Source: Verrucomicrobiota bacterium
GTDB lineage: Bacteria; Verrucomicrobiota; Verrucomicrobiia; Chthoniobacterales; UBA10450
Assembly: GCA_005887825.1 (NCBI GenBank)
Contig: VBQC01000006.1
Location: 1 to 46,288, forward strand
DNA: 46,288 nucleotides
Direction: 5' to 3'
In this document: one piece after another, positions 9,413 to 15,887 of the stretch
How the letters are laid out: each line of letters opens with the position of its first letter
Numbering within the stretch: the first letter of the stretch is position 1
Notes under the pieces: model-generated
What the model saw: only the letters and a program-made list of their open reading frames with translations
What the model was told of the DNA's origin: nothing
The model's database searches: none
Made by a program: the position numbers and the translations under genes

Positions 9413-9469
9413 CGAACCCCTGGCCTTCTCATTGCGAACGAGACGCTCTACCAACTGAGCTATACCCCC
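9397..9469 (-). tRNA. tRNA-Ala, anticodon CGC
   Basis: It folds by eye into a full cloverleaf of 73 bases. The acceptor stem is GGGGGTA/TACCTCC with the G3:U70 wobble pair that identifies alanine tRNAs. The D-arm contains AGCTCAGTTGGTAGAGC. The anticodon loop TTCGCAA gives CGC (codon GCG), and the T-arm is AGGGG-TTCGAAT-CCCCT. The discriminator is A. The 3' CCA is not encoded. Confidence 0.95.
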
Positions 9470-9635
9470 GTTGTTGGCGAACGAAGATTAGCACGCCTTG
9501 CCAATTTTTCATCAACTGAAAGCGCGACTTGCACTCGTCAAGTCGATGTCAGACGGTTGAAGGAAAATTGCACGTGACCCTGTCAACCGGCAAAGATCCC
9601 GAGCCTCAATTCAACCAAAAAGAACCTGGCAAATC

Positions 9636-10100
9636 ATGAGAACCGAACTTCATCTTGCCGTCATCTTTTGCATCGCAAGTCTGGCTCTTTGCATGCCGCT
9701 CAGCGCACAAACGATGCCGAGAGCAACAAGTTCGCCTTCGGTCTCCGCGAAGACGGTCGCATCTCCAGCCGCTTCGCCAGCGAAGCAGAGCACACGGCCT
9801 GTCCCATTTCACGGAATGATCTCGGCAGTGGACCAAAACGCGAAGACATTCACGATCACCGGAAAAAAGGAATCGCGCGTCTTCAAAGTTACAGACAGGA
9901 CCTCGATCTCCAAGAGTGGAAAAGCTGCGACCATGAAAGACATTACCGAGAACGAAGAAGCCAGCGGTTCGTATTGGAAGAATGCTGACGGCACACTCGA
10001 AGCTAAAACGGTTAAACTGGGGCCGATGGGCGCAGGTGCAAAGAAAGGCAAGAACCCGCCAGCCGCTTCTCCAATAACATCGGCTGAACCAAAATCGTAG
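9636..10100 (+). CDS. Small secreted protein of unknown function
   Basis: The protein has 154 residues with a signal peptide (LAVIFCIASLALCMPLSAQ, cleavage near SAQ-TMP). An Ala/Ser/Pro-rich spacer follows, then a compact beta-rich domain of about 75 residues (GMISAVDQNAKTFTI through LEAKTVKLGP), and a Lys/Pro-rich tail. The pattern of a short beta domain with 'V-x-T-x-I' strands recalls DUF5666-like or OB-like periplasmic proteins, but I cannot place it in a family. A frameshifted relative lies at 6040-6223, so this was a small local gene family. It probably acts in the periplasm. No operon partner is evident; the next gene faces it. Confidence 0.75.
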   Translation: MRTELHLAVIFCIASLALCMPLSAQTMPRATSSPSVSAKTVASPAASPAKQSTRPVPFHGMISAVDQNAKTFTITGKKESRVFKVTDRTSISKSGKAATMKDITENEEASGSYWKNADGTLEAKTVKLGPMGAGAKKGKNPPAASPITSAEPKS

Positions 10101-10230
10101 CGCGATCGACAACAAGAAGCGCCGGCGCCGTTCGCCAGCCAGGTGGATCGGCCGTTCCGCGGGCGATGTTAGGAAGAGTGCTGCTTCGGCGATTGATTTA
10201 ACGTCAAGCAGGGACTGCTCGATCCATCTC

Positions 10231-10872
10231 CTATTCTCCGCCGGCTGCTTTTAAGGCCGCACGAAGATCGATGACGAAGCGCTCGTATTCGCGTTGGCGC
10301 GATTCTTCGTCAGGCTGCCGAAGCAGAGAAGATGGGTGAACCGTGGCAAGGACCCGCGGTGCAAACTTGGACGACAACACTTTGCCGCGCTCGCGCGTAA
10401 CGCGGAAGGAGGGACCGAAGATCGCTTGCGCGGCTGTCGCGCCGAGACAGACCAACAATTTCGGTTTCACCAGGCGCAATTCCGCCTCAAGCCATGGACG
10501 GCAGGCTGCAATTTCGCGCGAATTCGGTTTCTGATGAATACGACGCTTTCCCCGAGGCTCCCATTTAAAATGCTTAACCGCGTTGGTGACGTACACTGCC
10601 TTCCGATCTATTCCCGCCTCTTCCAGCGCTTGATCCATGATTTTTCCGGCGGGTCCAACGAACGGTTTGCCCGCGACGTCTTCGTAATCGCCGGGCTGTT
10701 CGCCAACGAGCATGATCGGCGCGCTCTTTGGCCCTTCGCCAAACACAGTTTGCGTGGCCCGCTTGTAGAGATGGCACGCCGTGCAGCCCCGCGACGCTTC
10801 GCGCATTTTTACTAAGCTCGATGTGTCCGGCGGCGTCGCCGGCCGTGCGTATTCCTCAGTCTTTGCTGGCAT
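10231..10872 (-). CDS. UdgX-type uracil-DNA glycosylase (family 4-like, Fe-S)
   Basis: The protein has 213 residues. It carries the family 4/UdgX signatures GEQPGDYEDVAGKPFVGPAG (residues ~57-76) and VHPSSLLR near the C-terminus. The diagnostic R-loop KRRIHQKP (residues 109-116) is present. In mycobacterial UdgX the His of KRRIH becomes covalently linked to the AP-site after uracil removal, so H113 is predicted to do the same here. Cys30, Cys33, Cys124 and Cys142 are candidate [4Fe-4S] ligands. The expected role is uracil-DNA repair by tight or covalent AP-site binding. It is divergently arranged with the GNAT gene 47 bases away. Classical family 4 UDG lacks the KRRIH insertion, so the UdgX call is firm at motif level. 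Confidence 0.92.
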   Translation of the reverse strand: MPAKTEEYARPATPPDTSSLVKMREASRGCTACHLYKRATQTVFGEGPKSAPIMLVGEQPGDYEDVAGKPFVGPAGKIMDQALEEAGIDRKAVYVTNAVKHFKWEPRGKRRIHQKPNSREIAACRPWLEAELRLVKPKLLVCLGATAAQAIFGPSFRVTRERGKVLSSKFAPRVLATVHPSSLLRQPDEESRQREYERFVIDLRAALKAAGGE

Positions 10873-10919
10873 ATCGATTGTAAATCGAAACTCGTTGAGT
10901 GTTCGTGTTCATTATCAGA

Positions 10920-11450
10920 ATGCCGGTTCTCGAAACACCATGCTTAATTCTTTGCCCGTTCCGCGAGGAAGATATTGATCTTTTGGCAGAGCTAATGGCT
11001 AACACGGGTTTCATGCGTTTTTCGCTCGGCGTTTTTACACGGGAACAAACCCGTGCCTTTGTTGACAAAATCATTGGATGGGAGCGTCGTGGGCTTCCAT
11101 CGCAATTTGCGCTCATTCATCGCAGCGATAATCGATTGATCGGCTACTGCGGTTTTTCTCATCAACAGGTGGATGGAACAGAAGAAATCGAAATTGGATA
11201 TCGGCTTGATCCTGATTATTGGAGCCGGGGACTCGCGACCGAAGGAGCGCAAGCCGTGCGGGATCATGCGTTTCGAGATTTAAAACTGCCGCGCGTGATT
11301 TCGCTGATTCATCCTGATAATTTGCGGTCGCGCCGCGTTGCCGAGAAAAACGGAATGAAGATCGAGAAGAAAACGGTTTTTCGCGGATTCCCCACGCTTG
11401 TTTTTGCGATTAGTCGGAAGCAGCGGCTGGCGGAGGATGGCGCTGGATGA
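10920..11450 (+). CDS. GNAT-family N-acetyltransferase (RimJ/RimL type)
   Basis: The protein has 176 residues from the ATG at 10920; a GTG 21 bases upstream would add seven residues, but MPVLETPCLIL is the usual family start. The acetyl-CoA loop is YWSRGLATEGAQAV, preceded by the IEIGYRLDP strand. HPDNLRSRRVAEKNGM is the classic late motif of RimJ/RimL-like enzymes. Family members acetylate N-termini of ribosomal proteins, antibiotics or small metabolites; the substrate here is unknown. The 3' end overlaps the ParA gene on the other strand by 41 bases, tail to tail. Confidence 0.9.
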   Translation: MPVLETPCLILCPFREEDIDLLAELMANTGFMRFSLGVFTREQTRAFVDKIIGWERRGLPSQFALIHRSDNRLIGYCGFSHQQVDGTEEIEIGYRLDPDYWSRGLATEGAQAVRDHAFRDLKLPRVISLIHPDNLRSRRVAEKNGMKIEKKTVFRGFPTLVFAISRKQRLAEDGAG

Positions 11451-12198
11451 ACTCCCGTCCGAGGGCGCGATAAGCGTCGGCCGCAGCTCCATTGGGAGCG
11501 TACTCCAGGATCGATTTTCCGAAGCTCGGCGCTTCGCTCAAACGAACACTCCGCGGGATCACAGTTTCATAAACGCGTTCGCCAAAATGCTCGCGTACAT
11601 CCGCGACGACCTGCTCACTAAGGTTTGTCCGGCCGTCGAACATCGTCATGACAATGCCGCCGAGCTCGAGTCGCGCGTTGGCCCCCGAATCGCGCACTTG
11701 CTCAACCAGCCGGACAATTTTTACTAGACCTTCCAGCGCGAAATACTCGCACTGTATTGGAGTCAGGAGTTCGCCGGCGGCGGCGAGCGCGTTGCTCATC
11801 AGGATTCCCAGTGAAGGAGGGCAATCGATAAAAACGAAATCAAATGTGTCGTCCGCTTGCAACGGCTTGAGCGCTTCCGCCAGACGGGTGAGGTGATCTG
11901 GCATTCGGGCGATCTCGACCTCGGCGCCGGCCAGATCGATATCGGATGGCACGATGAACAAGCTGTCGCGTCGCGTGGGAAAGATTTTTTCGGTAACGGA
12001 GGCGCCACCGAGTAATGGCTCGTAAAGACTGATTCCCTCTGCTTCTTGCAAACCAAACGAACTCGTGGCGTTTGCTTGTGGGTCAAGATCGATGAGAAGG
12101 ATGCGATGTCCTAGTTCCGCCAGCGCTGCGCCGAGATTTACGGCAGTGGTCGTTTTGCCGACGCCGCCTTTCTGATTCGCGATTGCGACGATTTTCAT
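11410..12198 (-). CDS. parA: ParA/Soj-family chromosome-partitioning ATPase
   Basis: The protein has 262 residues starting MKIVAIANQKGGVGKTT, the deviant Walker A motif that marks ParA/MinD ATPases. LLIDLDPQANATSSFG is the A' motif and FDFVFIDCPPSLGIL is the Walker B region. A longer frame reaches 12321, but its extra 41 Arg-rich residues are repeat-derived and not family-like, so I take the ATG at 12198. ParA normally works with ParB on parS sites to segregate the chromosome; no ParB is within reach in this window. Downstream it overlaps the GNAT gene tail to tail. A short echo of the first nine codons lies upstream at 12345-12371. Confidence 0.93.
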   Translation of the reverse strand: MKIVAIANQKGGVGKTTTAVNLGAALAELGHRILLIDLDPQANATSSFGLQEAEGISLYEPLLGGASVTEKIFPTRRDSLFIVPSDIDLAGAEVEIARMPDHLTRLAEALKPLQADDTFDFVFIDCPPSLGILMSNALAAAGELLTPIQCEYFALEGLVKIVRLVEQVRDSGANARLELGGIVMTMFDGRTNLSEQVVADVREHFGERVYETVIPRSVRLSEAPSFGKSILEYAPNGAAADAYRALGREFIQRHPPPAAASD

Positions 12199-12237
12199 GT
12201 CGGGATAACGCACACGCTTCGTACCGCGCCTGCGGGA

Positions 12238-12259
12238 GCGATGGCGCCCCCGCCATCGC
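12238..12259. repeat. Short perfect hairpin in the parA leader region
   Basis: GCGATGGCG and CGCCATCGC form a 9-bp perfect stem with a 4-base loop. It resembles the GC-rich REP-like hairpins found in other gaps of the window. It lies between parA and the parA-like fragment. Confidence 0.55.
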
Positions 12260-12344
12260 GAACTTCTTTTTGTGTAGCGACGCGTCCAAAATTTCTTTCG
12301 GTGAAGTGCCGAAGGACGCACGCTAGGCGCGTGCGCTTATCTTC

Positions 12345-12371
12345 CTGATTTGCCATCGCTACAATTTCCAT
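12345..12371 (-). pseudogene. Fragment matching the first nine codons of parA
   Basis: On the minus strand it reads MEIVAMANQ and then departs into unrelated sequence; parA itself starts MKIVAIANQ. Of 27 bases 21 match, and five of the six differences are at third codon positions. This points to a diverged coding paralogue rather than chance. The fragment is 173 bases upstream of the real start. Confidence 0.5.
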
Positions 12372-12490
12372 GCTTCCGGAGCAGTCGCTCGAGGACGATG
12401 ATGTTGCCCGTCGCCCCAAACGGAAACTAAATTTTTCGGATTTTAGATTTGGAATTTCGGCGGTAGATTTTCATGTTCATGTTCTAGGCC

Positions 12491-13339
12491 GTGAAAGCTG
12501 CTTCAGTGTCAGTTGAATCTGCATCAATCCCGAAAGCCTTGGAGGCTGAAGAACCAGTCGTCTTGCGCCACCAGGACACGCGCGGGGTGGTGACGCTGAC
12601 GCTAAACCGGCCGCAAGCCTTCAATGCTTTGTCCGAGGTGGTGCTCGCGGCACTGCAGCGCGACTTGGACGTGATCGCCAAAGACGAGTCGGTGCGAGTG
12701 ATCGTCCTCGCGGCTGAGGGCAAAGCGTTCTGCGCCGGCCATGATCTGAAGGAGATGCGGAAGAAGCCGTCGCTCGATTATTACGAGCGTCTTTTTGCGC
12801 AGTGCTCGCAGATGATGCTTAGCGTGCAGCGCCTGCCAGTGCCGGTGATTGCGCGCGTTCAGGGGATCGCCACGGCGGCGGGATGTCAGCTTGTGGCAAT
12901 GTGCGACCTCGCAGTCGCGTCGCGCACGGCCAGGTTCGCTGTCAGCGGTGTAAACCTGGGTCTTTTCTGCTCTGCGCCGGGTGTGGCGCTCTCACGCAAC
13001 GTTTTGCGCAAGGCGGCATTCGAGATGCTTGTGACGGGCGAATTTATCAGCGCCGAGGAGGCGAAGGTGCGCGGCTTGATCAACCGTGTCGCCGAGCCGG
13101 AACAGCTCGATGCCGAAATCGAGAAACTCGTTGTCAGCATTATTTCCAAACCGCGCGTTGCGGTGGCGATGGGAAAAGAACTTTTCTACCGTCAAATTGA
13201 ATTGGACATCGCAGCCGCCTACGAAGCGGCCGCGCAGAGCATGGCCTGCAACATGATGAATGAAGCCGCTCTCGAAGGCGTGCAGGCATTCATCGACAAA
13301 CGTCCGCCCCGCTGGCCCCAAAATGCGAAGTCGCCCTGA
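12491..13339 (+). CDS. Enoyl-CoA hydratase/isomerase-family protein (ECHDC3-like)
   Basis: The protein has 282 residues with a crotonase fold. VVTLTLNRPQAFNALS is the start of the domain, AFCAGHDLKEM is the first oxyanion-hole segment and QGIATAAGCQLVAMCDLAVA is the second. The two glutamates that catalyse hydration in rat mitochondrial hydratase are both replaced: Gln133 in GCQLV, and Gly153 where PEI-type Glu is expected. This pattern and the overall sequence resemble animal ECHDC3. The enzyme probably binds an acyl-CoA but may not be a classical hydratase. It is followed at once by lpxD on the same strand, overlapping it if lpxD starts at 13323. Confidence 0.88.
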   Translation: MKAASVSVESASIPKALEAEEPVVLRHQDTRGVVTLTLNRPQAFNALSEVVLAALQRDLDVIAKDESVRVIVLAAEGKAFCAGHDLKEMRKKPSLDYYERLFAQCSQMMLSVQRLPVPVIARVQGIATAAGCQLVAMCDLAVASRTARFAVSGVNLGLFCSAPGVALSRNVLRKAAFEMLVTGEFISAEEAKVRGLINRVAEPEQLDAEIEKLVVSIISKPRVAVAMGKELFYRQIELDIAAAYEAAAQSMACNMMNEAALEGVQAFIDKRPPRWPQNAKSP

Positions 13340-14378
13340 TGTTTTCAACGCTTTTAACTCCTCCGTGATCTTTACCCTCCAAGAACTCGCGACGATGTCC
13401 GGGGGCGAGTTAGCGGGCGATCCGGCGCTGAAAATTACCGGTGCTGCTTCGCTCGCAGAAGCGACCGCTGGGGAAATAAGTTTTTTTGCCAATCGAAAAT
13501 ACGTCGGACTCCTTCGGAAAACGCGGGCAGCCGCCGTTTTTGTTCCGCCTGATTTCGCGGAGCCGATTGCTGCCGCTCAGATTCGCGTCTCAAATCCAAC
13601 GAAGGCCTTCGAGCAGATCGTGCTCAAACTCGCGCCGAAACCGATCACGTTCGCGCCCGGCATTCATCCAAACGCGGTTGTCGATTCAAGTGCCCAACTC
13701 GGAGAGCGCGTGTCGATCCAGCCGCACGCAGTGATCGAAGCAGGCACCAAGATTGGCGCCGACACGGTCATCGGCGCGGGGAGCTACATCGGTCATGAAA
13801 CCATAATCGGACCTGCGTGCCTGATTTATCCGCGAGTAACAATTCGCGAGCGAAGCCGCATTGGCTCGCGTGTGATCATCCACAGCGGCGCGGTTATCGG
13901 CGCGGATGGTTTTGGCTTTGAGATGGTAGATGGTCGGCAGGAGAAGATTCAGCAGCTCGGGATCGTTCAGATCGACGATGATGTCGAGATCGGCGCAAAC
14001 ACAACCGTCGATCGCGCTCGATTTGGCCGGACGTGGATTCAGCAAGGCGTGAAGATCGACAATCTCGTGCAAATCGCACACAACGTCGTGGTCGGCAAAA
14101 ATTCCATCATCGTGGCTCAGACGGGCATATCAGGCAGCACGCGTGTGGGGGAGCGCGTTATGATGGGGGGCCAGGTTGGCATCGTAGGCCATGTCGAAAT
14201 CGGCGATGGAACTGTCATCGCGGCGCAAAGCGGCATCTCGAAGAGCCTTAAGGGGGGCACCTGGTGGGCTTCGCCGGCCGTGCCGCTTGCGGAAGCAAAA
14301 CAACAGATTGCCTGGGTCCACCGGCTCGGAAAACTTTTCGCGCGAGTTAAAGAGATCGAGAAAAAGCTGGGATTGTGA
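13323..14378 (+). CDS. lpxD: UDP-3-O-acylglucosamine N-acyltransferase (LpxD)
   Basis: This is the third enzyme of lipid A synthesis, adding the N-linked hydroxyacyl chain from acyl-ACP. The N-terminal UDP-binding domain contains ATAGEISFFANRKYV. A left-handed beta-helix of hexapeptide repeats follows (residues ~110-310), with the catalytic His in QIAHNVVVGKN and the GISGSTRVG turn. A C-terminal helix (VHRLGKLFARVKEIEKKLG) closes it. The start is uncertain: ATG 13323 gives 351 residues, and GTG 13365 (VIFTLQELA) gives 337, close to the usual ~340. lpxA, lpxB and fabZ are not adjacent, so it is outside the classical lpx cluster. It implies a lipid-A-bearing outer membrane. Confidence 0.95.
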   Translation: MRSRPDVFNAFNSSVIFTLQELATMSGGELAGDPALKITGAASLAEATAGEISFFANRKYVGLLRKTRAAAVFVPPDFAEPIAAAQIRVSNPTKAFEQIVLKLAPKPITFAPGIHPNAVVDSSAQLGERVSIQPHAVIEAGTKIGADTVIGAGSYIGHETIIGPACLIYPRVTIRERSRIGSRVIIHSGAVIGADGFGFEMVDGRQEKIQQLGIVQIDDDVEIGANTTVDRARFGRTWIQQGVKIDNLVQIAHNVVVGKNSIIVAQTGISGSTRVGERVMMGGQVGIVGHVEIGDGTVIAAQSGISKSLKGGTWWASPAVPLAEAKQQIAWVHRLGKLFARVKEIEKKLGL

Positions 14379-14526
14379 GCGCTGGCCGCGCCATTCCTTC
14401 GTGTCTTCGATCGCCGTGATTCAACCATTCAACGTTTTTTTAGCGTGGCTAGGCACGGGACAAGCGCCTTTTTCATAAAACACGATCACATCGGACGCTG
14501 GTCGAATTTTCCTCGTAAGGCTGGAC

Positions 14527-14664
14527 CTACTCCGGCGCGGCGGGTTGCTTTTTCGGCTTCGACTTGGCCGGTTCCCGACGCGTTGCGCGAACTGTTGCTC
14601 TCTTGCGCTGCAGATAGGCTTTTCGTCGCTTGCGCTTGGCTCGCACCCGATGTTGTTGACCCAT
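14527..14664 (-). CDS. Tiny highly basic protein (45 aa)
   Basis: The protein runs MGQQHRVRAKRKRRKAYL and then a Lys/Arg/Ala-rich tail ending KKQPAAPE. More than a third of residues are Lys or Arg. Composition and size are like a ribosome-associated or nucleic-acid-binding peptide. I recall similar short 'QQHRVxxKRxRRxAY' proteins from Verrucomicrobiota annotations, but cannot name a family. A longer frame up to 14790 exists, but the added N-terminus is unlike the rest. It stands alone on the minus strand between lpxD and the coiled-coil gene. Confidence 0.55.
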   Translation of the reverse strand: MGQQHRVRAKRKRRKAYLQRKRATVRATRREPAKSKPKKQPAAPE

Positions 14665-14795
14665 TGGAGCGTGTTTATCGGTCGAAACATTGAGAAACGC
14701 AATTTGAATTGAAACACCAATGACGCTTAATCGTGCAATGAACCGAAATTGGAATTTGCATTTGGGCATCATTCGTTGGTACAAGGGCACTCTGT

Positions 14796-15626
14796 ATGCC
14801 GCATCGAGAAGCCGCGAGTTTCGCTGTCACGCAACAAAACGTGATTGGACTTTCCGTCCTATGCCTGGTGCTGGCGGGGATTTTGGGGCTTTTCAACAGT
14901 CACAAAGTGAAAGGGCTGCGCGCAGATGTCGTGAATGCCACGGCGGCGCGCGATGCGGCTCAACACCGGCGCACAGCTGAACCGCAACGGAGTCCAGGAA
15001 CCGGCGAAACAGCTGCAACGGGACGAGAAGACAAAGTTGCCGAAGCAGAAAACAAGGCGGCAAAGGCTGAAGAGAAAATTGCGCAATTGCAGAAGGAAAA
15101 GGCTGATTTGCAAACCAAATTGGATGCGAATCAGAACGAGATTGCTTCGTTGCAAAAGCGGGCAGAGGAACCAGAAACTGCGGCAAAACCGGCGGAGAGT
15201 CCAGCCTCTGTTGCCTCGACAGCAGATTTACAGGCGCAACTTGATGATGCCCGCCGTCAGATTGACAGCGCGGAAAAAGAAAAAGCTTTCTTATCCGAAA
15301 AACTTCAGGGCGCTCAGGAACACTCGACCCAAGCCCAGGAAGGGAAAAAACGCCGGGAATCTGGCGTCCGCAGAGCCGGTGTGCGCGGCACTGTTCTTGC
15401 AGTCAATCAGGCGTACAATTTCGTGGTTCTTAACCTCGGCGGCCGCCACGGAGTCGAACCGAACTCTGAAATGCTCGTTTTGCGGCAGGGCACTCCAATT
15501 GGAAAAATTCGCATTTCTTCAGTTGAACCCGCGACCGCTATCGGCGATATCATCACCGGCAGTTTGGCGCGCGGCGTCCAAGTGCAACCTGGAGATACCT
15601 TAATTTATGCTGGAACGAATCCCTAA
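14796..15626 (+). CDS. Membrane-anchored coiled-coil protein with a C-terminal beta domain
   Basis: The protein has 276 residues. A single membrane segment (NVIGLSVLCLVLAGILGLF, residues ~15-33) is followed by a long Ala/Glu/Lys heptad region (residues ~75-190, for example AEAENKAAKAEEKIAQLQKE). A compact C-terminal domain (RGTVLAVNQAYNFVVLNLGG through VQPGDTLIY) has repeated short strands. It presumably sits in the inner membrane with the coiled coil and domain in the periplasm. The stretch HRRTAEPQRSPGTGETAATG is out of character for the coiled coil, and another frame there (EPAKQLQRDE) looks more helical, so two compensating frameshifts are possible. It overlaps the small lipoprotein gene by 20 bases, implying co-translation. 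Function unknown. Confidence 0.75.
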   Translation: MPHREAASFAVTQQNVIGLSVLCLVLAGILGLFNSHKVKGLRADVVNATAARDAAQHRRTAEPQRSPGTGETAATGREDKVAEAENKAAKAEEKIAQLQKEKADLQTKLDANQNEIASLQKRAEEPETAAKPAESPASVASTADLQAQLDDARRQIDSAEKEKAFLSEKLQGAQEHSTQAQEGKKRRESGVRRAGVRGTVLAVNQAYNFVVLNLGGRHGVEPNSEMLVLRQGTPIGKIRISSVEPATAIGDIITGSLARGVQVQPGDTLIYAGTNP

Positions 15627-15816
15627 GCTTCGGAGAAGCATCGAATCCGCTCTGCTATGTGCATTGGCGATAATGTTCGCCTCGTGCGCAAGCCAGAAGG
15701 AGTCAGTCCGTCTGGTCAATGATCCCGACGATCATCACGAATCGATGATACCATGGAACAAACAGGAACAATGGGAGACAGGTGGGCAGTTCGCCGGAAT
15801 GACCGACAGGCGATAG
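15607..15816 (+). CDS. Small lipoprotein
   Basis: The protein has 69 residues with a signal sequence ending in a lipobox-like IMFASC, so Cys27 is the likely acylated residue. The mature part is short and polar (DPDDHHESMIPWNKQEQW). The start codon lies inside the end of the coiled-coil gene, a typical coupled arrangement, so the two proteins probably work together at the envelope. No family recognised. Confidence 0.65.
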   Translation: MLERIPKLRRSIESALLCALAIMFASCASQKESVRLVNDPDDHHESMIPWNKQEQWETGGQFAGMTDRR

Positions 15817-15887
15817 CTGAATCCGAGGATAGCGGGACAAATCCCGCCCGAGAGCCGAGGTCAACCGACCTGCGCGGCCGCAGCGGC

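Noticed and set aside
9606-10115. 169-codon antisense frame over the small secreted protein
   Set aside because: The plus-strand frame has a signal peptide and a paralogue; the minus frame is Cys/Arg-rich without homologous features.
12199-12321. N-terminal extension of ParA
   Set aside because: The 41 extra residues are Arg-rich, come from a hairpin repeat and precede a perfect family start at 12198.
14935-15603. 222-codon frame inside the coiled-coil gene
   Set aside because: Its product is Arg-rich with no domain, whereas the other frame has a membrane helix, heptads and a folded C-terminal domain. A short part may belong to the real gene through paired frameshifts.
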